A stretch of 64,000 nt of DNA, taken from positions 2,728,001 through 2,792,000 of the forward strand of contig NZ_CP076039.1 of the NCBI RefSeq assembly GCF_014529625.1, written 5' to 3'. The translations under genes were made by a program, and so were the position numbers. The notes beneath the pieces were generated by a model, which saw only the letters and a program-made list of their open reading frames with translations, was not told the DNA's origin and searched no databases. Shown piece by piece: positions 1 to 7,747 of the stretch. Every line of letters begins with the position of its first letter. The stretch's first letter is position 1. The DNA is from Candidatus Pelagisphaera phototrophica. Its GTDB lineage: Bacteria > Verrucomicrobiota > Verrucomicrobiia > Opitutales > Opitutaceae.

Positions 1-471
1 CGCCTGTTTGGAAAAAAAAATCCAAAAACTAGGTTCATCGCCATTTCAGCCAATTTCACACCGGATTCGATCCGCGAGGTCCTGGAACTAGGATGTCACG
101 GTGTCATCGCAAAGAGTTCATCCGTCTCCAAACTTAAAGAAGGAATAAGCGAAGTAATCAAAGGAAGCGGTTACCTTTGCCCAATCGCAGCGAGTCTTCT
201 GCGCGAGTCCCATTTGTCTCGAACAAGCTCAGGCAAGAAGAAAGGCCGACTTTCCAATCGTGAGCGAGAAGTCCTCCAAGCCGTGGCCGAAGGCTTTAGC
301 ACCAAGCAAATCGCTAAAAAACTTGAAGTAAGCGTCAAGACGATCGAAGCCCACAGAGCCAATCTCATGAAAAAGCTCGATACCCGCAGCTCCGTGGAAC
401 TAACGCGCTGCGCTTACGAAATGGGCATTATCGAGCTGCCAGCACGATACAATCAGCCTGATTCCAACTGA
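1..471 (+). CDS. NarL/FixJ-type response regulator, C-terminal part
   Basis: The reading frame is open from the first base, so the gene begins outside the window. The visible 156 residues start in the second half of a receiver domain: a strand ending in ISA, then GVIAKSS, whose lysine matches the conserved receiver lysine. A LuxR-type helix-turn-helix follows (LSNREREVLQ, then STKQIAKKL and SVKTIEAHRANLMKKL). Such proteins are phosphorylated by a histidine kinase and bind promoter DNA as dimers. A TTG at 214 could be taken as a start, but the receiver sequence upstream is clearly coding. The kinase is not visible. It lies just upstream of the exbB-tonB operon on the same strand, so regulation of that operon is possible but unproven. 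Confidence 0.9.
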   Translation, partial: RLFGKKNPKTRFIAISANFTPDSIREVLELGCHGVIAKSSSVSKLKEGISEVIKGSGYLCPIAASLLRESHLSRTSSGKKKGRLSNREREVLQAVAEGFSTKQIAKKLEVSVKTIEAHRANLMKKLDTRSSVELTRCAYEMGIIELPARYNQPDSN

Positions 472-777
472 TACCGGCGACAGTAGACCACTTCGGAGTT
501 TAAGCACCATCCTCCTAGGCACGCTGAGCACCAACCGCTTCTTGAATTCACTGAAAATGGCGTTGATAATTCCTACAGCTGTAGTAGACCCTCGTTTTCA
601 GACGTTCGCCTTGTTCCCCTTTCCCAAAACTCCTCGTATTAATTCATGGGGATACGCTTGACTCGATAAGCGAAAGCCTATTTTTACCTTCATTCTTTGG
701 CATCGTATTGAAAAGGCGATTCGAAGCTCGGAATTCAAGTTAGATCTTGCAAGCAACAACCTACTTTTTTTACCTCA
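472..777. other. Intergenic region before exbB, with a palindrome
   Basis: No gene is visible. It contains the perfect 12-base palindrome CTACAGCTGTAG at 573-584. The promoter of the exbB-tonB operon should lie here, but I cannot assign -35 and -10 boxes with confidence. Confidence 0.5.
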
Positions 778-1386
778 ATGAAAGATAAACCTTATCTCGA
801 TCAAGCGATAGAAATTCTGTCCTCCGGTGGCTGGATTATGATCCCTCTTTTCATATTGGGACTCTTAGCCTTTTACGTAGCTGCCCGGTTATTTCTTTTC
901 TTTTTGAGAGGCCACTTTGGCAAGGTATCTATCGAGGATTGTGAACAATGGGTGCAAGACTCAGATAAAGCCGAGGGCCAAGTCGGCGAGATCATTCGAT
1001 ACTCCCAAGATGGCGTGGAAAATTTGAATGATATCCAAAGTCGTTTTTCCGAAATCCGAACGGCCGAAATGCCGCGTCTAAACCAGAATATCACAATGCT
1101 GACGATTTTGGTTAACGCGGCCCCGCTCATGGGTTTGCTGGGAACGGTTCTAGGGATGTTAACGACATTCTACGGGATTTCACTCGGGGGCTCAGAAAGC
1201 ACCACCAATATTGTGGCAAGCGGTATTCACGAAGCCCTGATCACGACTCAAATGGGTCTCTGCCTTGCGATTCCCGGATATTTCGTTATCTACTTCCTAA
1301 GACAGAAAGTCATCGATTATCAAAGCTTCCTCGTTCGCCTAGAGAGTATTACTCTGCAACAATTTAGCCACAAAGCAACCGGTTAA
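778..1386 (+). CDS. exbB: MotA/TolQ/ExbB proton channel family protein
   Basis: This is a 202-residue inner-membrane protein of the ExbB/TolQ family, which uses proton motive force to energise TonB. The first membrane span is at about residues 18-42 (GGWIMIPLFILGLLAF). A cytoplasmic stretch follows, then the diagnostic block around residues 105-130 (MLTILVNAAPLMGLLGTVLGM), then a third span at about 155-178 (ALITTQMGLCLAIPGYFVIY). The length is normal for the family. It is followed after 26 bases by tonB, so the two are very likely cotranscribed. An exbD gene, usually found between exbB and tonB, is absent here and must be elsewhere if the complex is complete. Confidence 0.9.
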   Translation: MKDKPYLDQAIEILSSGGWIMIPLFILGLLAFYVAARLFLFFLRGHFGKVSIEDCEQWVQDSDKAEGQVGEIIRYSQDGVENLNDIQSRFSEIRTAEMPRLNQNITMLTILVNAAPLMGLLGTVLGMLTTFYGISLGGSESTTNIVASGIHEALITTQMGLCLAIPGYFVIYFLRQKVIDYQSFLVRLESITLQQFSHKATG

Positions 1387-1412
1387 CCGAGGCCAATACC
1401 CAATTTCTCGTT

Positions 1413-2066
1413 ATGAGCACCAATTACCAATCATCCAACCAAGACGGAAACCCTTTCGCGAATCTGATACTTGGACTCTTATTCACAGCGCTTATCTTTT
1501 TTGTTCTCCCGATGATGCACATTCTTGGGCAAATAAACATGGATACAAAACAAGTGGCAACAAGCGACGCTAGCGAAGCGCCGCCGCCGCCGCCGCCTGA
1601 AGACCTCCCCCCTCCCCCTGAAGAGGAAAAAGAGCTCGAAAAGCCGGAAGTTGAAGAGCCTCCTCCACCGATGACGCTCAGCCAGCTGGAAATGGCATTG
1701 AACCCAGGTTCAGGAAATGCTATGGGTGACTTCGGATTCGGCGATTTCGATGCCGGCATGGACGCCTTGGGCGATATGGAAATTTTCGACCTCCGAGATG
1801 TAGACAAACTTCCGAGGGCCCTATTCCAAGTCGACCCCAACTATCCTTACTCCTTGAAACAGGCGAAAATCGGCGGCTGGGTACAGCTTGAGTGGGTCAT
1901 CGATGATTCAGGTAAAGTCCTCCGACCAAGGGTAATGAAGTCCTCTCACCGCGAGTTTAATCAACCCGCAATCGAGTCGATCATGAGATCCAAATGGTCC
2001 CCTGCCCAAAAAGGCGGTAAACCGGTCGCTGTCCGCGTGACTCAGCGTATGGATTTCAATCCGTAG
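1413..2066 (+). CDS. tonB: Energy transducer TonB
   Basis: This 217-residue protein has the three parts of TonB. One N-terminal span (about residues 17-38) carries a histidine. A periplasmic linker rich in proline and glutamate follows (runs of six P, then PPPPEEEKELEKP). The C-terminal TonB domain is at about 125-217 (ALFQVDPNYPYSL, GWVQLEWVIDDSGKV, SIMRSKWSPAQKGGKPV). TonB couples the ExbB/ExbD motor to outer-membrane receptors. It is second in the exbB-tonB pair and is followed by a strong terminator. A decayed paralogue lies just downstream (2223-2757). No TonB-dependent receptor gene is in the window. Confidence 0.92.
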   Translation: MSTNYQSSNQDGNPFANLILGLLFTALIFFVLPMMHILGQINMDTKQVATSDASEAPPPPPPEDLPPPPEEEKELEKPEVEEPPPPMTLSQLEMALNPGSGNAMGDFGFGDFDAGMDALGDMEIFDLRDVDKLPRALFQVDPNYPYSLKQAKIGGWVQLEWVIDDSGKVLRPRVMKSSHREFNQPAIESIMRSKWSPAQKGGKPVAVRVTQRMDFNP

Positions 2067-2095
2067 AACTATAAAGAACTGACTTAAAATTTTAC

Positions 2096-2123
2096 GGGTA
2101 GCCTGAAGGGCTACCCATTTTTT
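2096..2123 (+). terminator. Rho-independent terminator after tonB
   Basis: Stem GGGTAGCC (2096-2103) pairs perfectly with GGCTACCC (2109-2116) across a 5-base loop and is followed by a T-run. It lies 30 bases after the tonB stop and ends the exbB-tonB transcript. Confidence 0.9.
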
Positions 2124-2139
2124 GGTCTCCTCAATTAAT

Positions 2140-2161
2140 TAATCCTACAGCAGTAGGATTA
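2140..2161. repeat. Inverted repeat TAATCCTAC/GTAGGATTA
   Basis: Perfect 9-base arms at 2140-2148 and 2153-2161 with spacer AGCA. There is no T-run, so it is not an obvious terminator. It shares CCTACAGC and GTAG with the palindrome at 573-584, so both may be sites for one DNA-binding protein. That is speculative. Confidence 0.6.
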
Positions 2162-2222
2162 CTGCTTTGCCAAAATTTCCATATGCTACGCGTGTAGTCT
2201 TTAACTTCAACCCCCCCAAAAT

Positions 2223-2757
2223 ATGAGCACTGTCTCTGAGCGGTTTGAACGTACAAGCGCATGCTTCAGCAAAATCAGGTTAGTGCACGCTGGTAACTAC
2301 TGGCATTTTTAACTTCTTTCCCATTCTAAAATTTATATCCGGTTTATGGATTCCCACACATCCATCCAAAAGCATTGAAACTTACCAAGAGGACCCTCCG
2401 ACCGTGATAGAGCCAATTCCTGAAAAGCCGGAAGAGAAGCTAACACTCGAAAAGCCTAAGATCGCAACACCGCTACTCGGGACAACCCTAACTGAAATTG
2501 AAGTTAGATTTATGGCTGAAGCCGGATAAGCGAATTTTAGATACGCCAACAACTACACGGAGTTCTTCGATACGACAGACGACAGAGAAATTTTCAACAT
2601 AGATGATCTAGTAAAGAAACGAAGAGCCCTACTCCAGGTTGGACCGGCCTATTCCTACGATTTGATGAACCGAAGAATTGGGTTAGAATCCATCAACTGC
2701 CCCAGAAAAGAATGTCGCCCATGTGCTTCAATTGACGTACTACAGCTAAAACCTTAA
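2223..2757 (+). pseudogene. Decayed tonB paralogue
   Basis: The region can be read as a second TonB whose frame is broken. It begins with MST at 2223, as the intact tonB does, and changes frame near 2300. A linker rich in P, E and K follows (PEKPEEKLTLEKPK at about 2415-2456). An in-frame TAA stands at 2527-2529. After it comes a segment clearly matching the intact copy: REIFNIDDLVKKRRALLQV against MEIFDLRDVDKLPRALFQV, then YSYDLMNRRIG against YPYSLKQAKIGG. The rest of the TonB domain is missing, and the sequence runs instead into a copy of dispersed repeat R1. This is most simply a tandem duplication of tonB that was inactivated and truncated. Confidence 0.8.
2691..2720 (+). repeat. Dispersed repeat R1, copy A
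   Basis: Member of the eight-copy R1 family; the shared core reads CTGCCCCAGAAAAAATTGTC in the best copies. Here it replaces the 3' end of the decayed tonB copy and has AAAAGAATGTCG in the second half. Confidence 0.7.
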
Positions 2758-2760
2758 GTT

Positions 2761-3186
2761 TTAATCCACAGGTTCCTTTTTCTTTCTCTTACCCATTTCC
2801 AAAAATTCCTTCTTGTCGACCTCAATGATTTCGTGCCTCCCGCCCATCAACGCCGGTTTGAAAACAATTTTAAAGAAATGCTCGGAGTCTCGCAGGTCGT
2901 ATACCGCGCTAAACTTCTTTGCGCCGTTGAATCCCGTTACATTCGGCACTCCAAGACTCAGCCCTACTTTTGTTTCGAATTTATGCTTACCCGCTTTTAA
3001 TTCTAGTTCCTTGTTCCCTCCGTGGCTAATTTTCCCAACCATTTTGCCATCGACTGACAATTTTACGATCTGCGTTAAAACCATGGGGTTTGCCTCTCTC
3101 ACAAAATTTGCGGATATCTGCTCATTTGAGAAGGCATTGCATGCCGAGAAAATAACGAGAGTGGCCGCTACGTAACAATTGCTCAT
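2761..3186 (-). CDS. Hypothetical secreted protein, DUF2846-like
   Basis: This 141-residue protein has an N-terminal hydrophobic export signal ending near AFSNEQ; the cysteine at FSAC could make it a lipoprotein, but the lipobox is weak. The body is beta-rich. It includes VDGKMVGKISHGG followed by LKAGKHKFETK, a pattern like the DUF2846 or PEGA-type surface modules in which a short loop is followed by a GKH motif. The C-terminus is very basic (GKRKKKE). It converges on the tonB pseudogene. No function can be assigned. Confidence 0.6.
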   Translation of the reverse strand: MSNCYVAATLVIFSACNAFSNEQISANFVREANPMVLTQIVKLSVDGKMVGKISHGGNKELELKAGKHKFETKVGLSLGVPNVTGFNGAKKFSAVYDLRDSEHFFKIVFKPALMGGRHEIIEVDKKEFLEMGKRKKKEPVD

Positions 3187-3231
3187 ACCTATGCTGTTTG
3201 TTCAGGGGTGGCAATTGACGCAAACTTTTTC

Positions 3232-3285
3232 TTATATTGGCTAGCACAACTACCCCAGCTCCAAGAAGAGCGGCTGTTCTTCCCG
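3232..3285 (-). pseudogene. Orphan VPDSG-CTERM tail fragment
   Basis: On the minus strand this reads TAALLGAGVVVLAN followed by basic residues, the hydrophobic end of a VPDSG-CTERM sorting signal. No body of a protein precedes it in frame. It is one of four orphan tails in this window; the one intact gene of the type is at 9119-9697. Confidence 0.6.
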
Positions 3286-3354
3286 TACGGAGCGTTTTGA
3301 AAGAGCTTCACAAGAAGCCCTGTCAGCCTGTTACACCGCAGGAGCTTGCATCGG

Positions 3355-3820
3355 CTTAGATTTTCCAGGCGGAGAAACAGTCGAACAACTTCATGGCGAG
3401 GGAGGATCGGGCATCAAAGCCGGTGAGAAGCTTCGCAGTGACGATAATGATCTTTGAGCGGATCGTCCGGAAATCGGAAGCGGTCGAGCAGCTTCTCTTC
3501 GGCATCACGGTCGCGTCGGTAGTCCGCGTACTCGGTCTCGCCGCTGTTTATCAACATGACGATGTCAGAGGCTTCCGGGGGTAGGTGCTTGTCGAGTTCC
3601 TGTTTGTAGAGCACGCAGCTCTCGCGATCGATCGTGACCACTTGGGCTCCAAACCCCTGCGGCTGGACTTTTTCCTGGAAGTGCTGGGCGATGTTCTGGC
3701 ACACGGCGGCGATCCGTTCGGGTGCCTTCAGGAGGACGGTCATCTTTTGCTGAGGATTTCGAGAGCTCTTCCTTCTCTCCAGTGGTCAGGCCAACGGTAA
3801 GCTCTTCGAATTCGAAGGGT
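3355..3820 (-). pseudogene. hsdR: Fragment of type I restriction enzyme HsdR, frameshifted
   Basis: Three reading frames join into one piece of the HsdR motor domain. Reading down from about 3815, EFEELTVGL...KSSAK is followed after a one-base shift by LLKAPERIAAVCQNIAQHF, then DRESCVLYKQELDKHLPPEAS, then EEKLLDRFRFPDDPLK. After another shift come IIIVTAKLLTGFDA, a helicase motif of type I restriction subunits, and LFDCFSAW. An intact HsdR is around 1000 residues; only about 150 remain, and no hsdM or hsdS is nearby. It is a remnant of a lost type I restriction system. Confidence 0.8.
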
Positions 3821-3851
3821 TGAAAAATTCTAGGCTTTAAACTCGATCGTT

Positions 3852-4886
3852 ATGTATCTAAAAGAATTCATGTATCGTAGAGTATCAAACTTCTGTTCTC
3901 TCCCGCTATTCTGTTGTCTGGTTGGATGTGGAAATTTTCAAAACAAAGAAATAGAGCTATCATCTACCGGATTAGCTGCTTATGAGCTAGTAGAAGGATG
4001 GCCAAAACTGCCTGATGGCCATTCATTTGGAAATGTAACCGGTTTAGATATAGACTCAGCTGGTAACCTGTGGATTTTTCACAGAGGGAGTAGAGTTTGG
4101 CCCATAGGTATACCCATGCATGAAACAAAGATTGTAGAAAACACTATCACTAAAATTGACAAGAACAGTGGAGAAATAGCAGCGAGTTGGGGTGCCAATA
4201 TTTTCATCATGCCCCATGGATTAGCGATCGATAAAGAAGACAATCTATGGGTTACAGATGTCGGTTTACACCAAATTTTCAAATTCAATTCAAGAGGAGA
4301 GCTACTGATGGCTTTAGGCGAAGCCAAATTCCCCGGAAATGACCAAACGCATTTTAACCTCCCGACCGATGTAGCTGTCACATCCGATGGTTCATTTTAC
4401 GTAAGTGATGGCTATGGAAATAGCAGAGTTCTTAAATTCTCATCCAAAGGCACATACCTGTTTGAATGGGGATCAAAAGGTCAAGAAAAAGGGGAATTTC
4501 ACCTCCCACACGGCATAGACCTAGATACTGACGGTAACGTATACGTCGCTGATAGAGAGAACAATCGAATACAAAAATTTGATGCAGAGGGGAATTTTTT
4601 GACGACCTGGCAAAACAGGTCAACTGACCAATTTTATTCAGTGACGATCGACCACAATCGAGAGCAACTGTTTGGAATAGATTACGAAAGGGAGGATGGA
4701 GTCATCAAAGGGTCGGATATCTTTCGGTTCGATTTGGATTTGAACCTACAAGTACAATTCGGTAGAACTAGCAACTACACAGGCCCAATTGCGAGGTATC
4801 ATGATATTTGCGTGGATCAGGAGGGAAATATTTATGTTGGAGATATCCTGGTTAATATGGTACAAAAATTTAGAGTTGTAAGGTAG
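3852..4886 (+). CDS. NHL-repeat lipoprotein resembling peptidyl-alpha-hydroxyglycine alpha-amidating lyase
   Basis: This 344-residue protein has a lipoprotein signal with lipobox LVGC (cysteine at residue 26), so the mature protein should be membrane-anchored outside the cytoplasm. The rest is a six-bladed NHL propeller at about residues 55-342. Key residues of the PAL half of peptidylglycine amidating enzyme can be matched by position: HRGSRVW (R78), MPHGLAID (H122), SDGYGNSRV (Y188), LPHGIDL (H220), DRENNRI (R235 or R239) and RYHDICVD (H317, D318). PAL cleaves peptidyl-hydroxyglycine to an amidated peptide and glyoxylate using zinc. No monooxygenase partner is visible, so the substrate is uncertain. 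An internal ATG at 3870 is an alternative start. Confidence 0.82.
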   Translation: MYLKEFMYRRVSNFCSLPLFCCLVGCGNFQNKEIELSSTGLAAYELVEGWPKLPDGHSFGNVTGLDIDSAGNLWIFHRGSRVWPIGIPMHETKIVENTITKIDKNSGEIAASWGANIFIMPHGLAIDKEDNLWVTDVGLHQIFKFNSRGELLMALGEAKFPGNDQTHFNLPTDVAVTSDGSFYVSDGYGNSRVLKFSSKGTYLFEWGSKGQEKGEFHLPHGIDLDTDGNVYVADRENNRIQKFDAEGNFLTTWQNRSTDQFYSVTIDHNREQLFGIDYEREDGVIKGSDIFRFDLDLNLQVQFGRTSNYTGPIARYHDICVDQEGNIYVGDILVNMVQKFRVVR

Positions 4887-4918
4887 CAAAGACATAACCA
4901 GTCAGCTCTCTAAATTCC

Positions 4919-4937
4919 GAGAAGCCGAGGGCTTCTC
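4919..4937. terminator. Hairpin between converging genes
   Basis: Perfect arms GAGAAGCC (4919-4926) and GGCTTCTC (4930-4937) with loop GAG, placed between two converging genes. The T-tract on either side is short. It probably ends both transcripts. Confidence 0.6.
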
Positions 4938-4941
4938 TCCA

Positions 4942-5025
4942 TTAGCGGCTTTGGAGTTCTACCAGTTTCAATACGCAGGCCAATATCAGCAAGGCGAAGA
5001 TGACTGGTAATCGATAATGTTTCAT
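4942..5025 (-). CDS. Small membrane peptide, 27 residues, overlapping the upstream stop
   Basis: A minus-strand frame starts with an ATG that overlaps the stop of the preceding gene as ATGA (5022-5025), the usual layout of translational coupling. It encodes 27 residues: a basic start (MKHYR), one hydrophobic span (VIFALLILACVLKL) and a short tail. The bidirectional hairpin at 4919-4937 follows directly. A chance frame cannot be excluded, but the ATGA overlap and membrane-like composition favour a real small protein. Function unknown. Confidence 0.4.
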   Translation of the reverse strand: MKHYRLPVIFALLILACVLKLVELQSR

Positions 5026-6305
5026 TTGGATTCAGCTTTCGCGGGCAAATAACGTGGTCCGATGGTGAGGCTATTGTGGCCGAATCCGACGTTGATGAAC
5101 TTCGGGTTTTTGCGAAGTTCGTAGTCTCCGACCACGTCGAATACCTCGATACGGCCGGCAATTGGGGAGCCGACGAAAAGTTTGTCGCCTTCGGGCGTGA
5201 ACTCAATACCCTGACTCATTCCCTTGGCGTCGAGTGTGTAAAGTAGCCGTGGCGGGCTGGAGGCGATGTCGAGGACAACAATGCAGTTATGATCCCGGTT
5301 CAACGCGGTAGCCACTGCCATCTTACTGTTGGGGTGAAAGGCAAAGCTCTCAGAGCCATCAGAGACTTGTTTAACCACCGCATTGATGACAGGTTTTTCC
5401 AAGGTCAGATCAGCGATTAAGATGTCAGAGTAGTCGATGCCGTTTCCAAGAGATCGCTGGCAGATTAGTGCAATGGTGCCGTCGGGACTGACCCGAAGAA
5501 TGAATGAGGCTTCCGTTATCTTTGAGGGGACTCCGGGAGCCACTGTTACCTCGCTTAAATGTTCGATCTTATTGCCTCGTATGGAATACCATTGAACAGT
5601 CGCAGACTCGCCGGGTACGCCCTGGGTCGTGATTAGTCGATTTCCCTTCGGGTGAATCCAGAAAGTACCCAACCCGTACGGTTGAGGGTTTTGGCTGAGT
5701 TGAACCAACCTGCCATTGTCAATTTTGTGGATGTAGAAATTCTTGTCTCCACCTGTAATGAATCGTTGGCCATCTGGATGAGCCATGACATTACACGCAC
5801 GATCCTCTAACAAAACGCGATCGACGACCCGGAAGTCCTTGGTTGAGAGATCGATTAGGGACAACATGTTGACGAGTTGCGCTGTCATCTCTTTCTCTTT
5901 GAGCAATTCCGGCGTCAAGTCGGCATTCCTCTGCGGTCCATCCGGTAATTGCAAATCCCCCATTTTTCCAAGCCGAAAACTGTGATTAACAATGATGGCG
6001 TAGCGACCGTCACTGGACATGGCCATCGTTGGAGTCCCGGCGATCGAAGAGGGTACTGTGTCGTAAACCGTCTTGATGATTGGAGGATGATCTGGGCCGA
6101 GGTGGACGACAGTGAGCGAGTCTTTTGTTTTCAACTCCCAATCCGTCGTCTGATCTTCGGTCAGCTGAAACATCTGATTGAATTCCCCGTCATTGGAACT
6201 GACCAATGTTAGCGGCGTTTGCGTGGTGAGATAGGGTTGGTCGGTCGTGGGTTTGCAGCCGACTAACAGAACGGAAATAAGCAGAGCAGTGTACAAGAAA
6301 TTCAT
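5022..6305 (-). CDS. Beta-propeller lipoprotein, YncE/lactonase-like
   Basis: A start at 6305 gives a protein beginning MNFLYTALLISVLLVGC, a clear lipoprotein signal with the cysteine at residue 17; the frame stays open to 6344, but the added residues are not signal-like. The mature 410 residues consist of repeated propeller blades with phrases such as AMSSDGRYAIIVNH, VMAHPDGQRFITGG, WIHPKGNRLITTQG, FAFHPNSKMAVATA and FTPEGDKLFVGSP. This is typical of YncE-like or cytochrome cd1-like surface propellers. No enzymatic residues stand out. It may be translationally coupled to the 27-residue peptide downstream. Confidence 0.8.
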   Translation of the reverse strand: MNFLYTALLISVLLVGCKPTTDQPYLTTQTPLTLVSSNDGEFNQMFQLTEDQTTDWELKTKDSLTVVHLGPDHPPIIKTVYDTVPSSIAGTPTMAMSSDGRYAIIVNHSFRLGKMGDLQLPDGPQRNADLTPELLKEKEMTAQLVNMLSLIDLSTKDFRVVDRVLLEDRACNVMAHPDGQRFITGGDKNFYIHKIDNGRLVQLSQNPQPYGLGTFWIHPKGNRLITTQGVPGESATVQWYSIRGNKIEHLSEVTVAPGVPSKITEASFILRVSPDGTIALICQRSLGNGIDYSDILIADLTLEKPVINAVVKQVSDGSESFAFHPNSKMAVATALNRDHNCIVVLDIASSPPRLLYTLDAKGMSQGIEFTPEGDKLFVGSPIAGRIEVFDVVGDYELRKNPKFINVGFGHNSLTIGPRYLPAKAESK

Positions 6306-6659
6306 GAGATGACAGCGGAAAACACAGAGAGCCTGACGGCACAAACCCTAAAGCTAAGAATACTTGATGTCCAAGAGCAAGTTTAAGTGCACAAAAATGG
6401 AAAACTTTACTATGGATTAAAACGCCATCTATGTTAGATCGAGAATTTAGCCATTTTCATTCTCTATTAAAGTTCATGCATTTTAGCATTAAAATATAGC
6501 TAAAAATATTCTTTATAGAAAATAAAAATTGGTCATAAAAATAGAACTTATAAAAATTATTTTTTAATTTAGTAGGCTGTTCCCAATTATATTTTTTGAC
6601 AAAAGACATGAAATATTGGTTTATTACTTTTGAGTTATATAGGTAAAAATAAGTTTAGT
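6306..6659. other. AT-rich intergenic region, left flank of AT island 1
   Basis: Base composition changes near 6395 to strongly A+T, and this continues to about 7740. No gene or RNA is recognisable. A TTG at 6630 is in frame with the following gene but lacks a ribosome-binding site. Confidence 0.5.
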
Positions 6660-7451
6660 ATGAATATTTTATTTGTCATAATAGGAGAAAGTTTTAGGAA
6701 AGGTGGGCAAGGATCTAGAATTGTAGGGTCGGATTCCTCATACACAGAGCAAATCAAAGCTTCTAATTCACATATAAATTTAATTAATCACCTTATAATA
6801 AAAAATAATGTGGTTAATATAGATATATCGTTGTCAACATATCAAACAAAATTCACAGAAAATCTAGTTGAGGTTTATCAAGATCATTTAATAAAAACTA
6901 ATATGCTTGAAAAGCCTATTGGGTTAACAAATATTTTTCGTAACTCTTTAAAAGATATCCTATTTAGAGATACCAACGGCTTGAGGAGTTTGTGGTGTAA
7001 TTCAATAAAAAAAGGATTTAATAAATATGAATGTATTTTCTATCTAAGAGTCGATTTATTTTTAAAACCCAAATTTTTTGATCTGTTTGACCCGTTTTCA
7101 AAAACAATTCAATTTCCATGTGTTTGCTGGAAAAAAGACAGTGTGGAAAAGGGACATCCAAGAGTGAGTGATGTGATGATGCTCTTTCCTCAAAAATACT
7201 TTTATCTCTTAAATAAAATTAATATTGGACATGAAACCTGGGCTGAATTCGTTGATAGATTTCGGCTGAGTTATGATGATTTAGGTACCATGCTTAAAAC
7301 TTATCATGATAGTGATAGCGCTAAGGATTATAATCCAATTTATTTTATTGTAAACAGAAGTCAATGTACTACCTGGCATAGCAAAGACTATATTTTTAAT
7401 AAGAACCAATACAATTCAAACAGTAGGACAAACTCCCTCTGGAAAAAATAA
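6660..7451 (+). CDS. Unrecognised protein in AT-rich DNA, possibly glycan-related
   Basis: From the ATG at 6660 this encodes about 263 residues beginning MNILFVIIGESFRKGGQGSR. The start resembles the first strand and turn of a nucleotide-sugar-binding fold. The segment YECIFYLRVDLFLKPKFFDLF recalls the acidic region of AT-rich glycosyltransferases seen in large viruses and cell-surface loci, but I cannot place it in a family. Codon use is strikingly A/T-ending, with many AAT, AAA and TTT codons, unlike neighbouring genes and like the gene at 18951-21404. It is probably transferred DNA. A TTG at 6630 would add ten residues. Confidence 0.6.
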   Translation: MNILFVIIGESFRKGGQGSRIVGSDSSYTEQIKASNSHINLINHLIIKNNVVNIDISLSTYQTKFTENLVEVYQDHLIKTNMLEKPIGLTNIFRNSLKDILFRDTNGLRSLWCNSIKKGFNKYECIFYLRVDLFLKPKFFDLFDPFSKTIQFPCVCWKKDSVEKGHPRVSDVMMLFPQKYFYLLNKINIGHETWAEFVDRFRLSYDDLGTMLKTYHDSDSAKDYNPIYFIVNRSQCTTWHSKDYIFNKNQYNSNSRTNSLWKK

Positions 7452-7747
7452 AAAAACTGGGTACAACCGGACTGAATCTTAAAGCTCATCTCTATTAATG
7501 GTGAGTGAGAGAAGATAAGAAAAATTACGCCAAATTTTTAGTACTGATTCACTAGTGATTAAAGCTTACTTCAACATTAAAATTATCATAATCACCATCC
7601 ATTCCTTGATAGGCCTTAAATGAGCCAAATATTGCATAAAATGAGCTAAATTGGCGTTTTTTGGCTACTTTGTGGATAAAATGGCCTGTTTTTGGTTAAA
7701 AATGAAATTGGCTTCTGAAGATGCTGGAAGAGTATGAACAAGGCTTA
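7452..7747. other. Intergenic region containing an AT-rich repeat copy
   Basis: No gene is visible. The stretch at about 7640-7715 (with GCGTTTTTTGGCTACTTTGT and GGCCTGTTTTTGGTTA) matches the reverse complement of about 27885-27975. The copies are diverged but alignable along about 75 bases, and each lies next to a member of protein family F. Confidence 0.55.
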
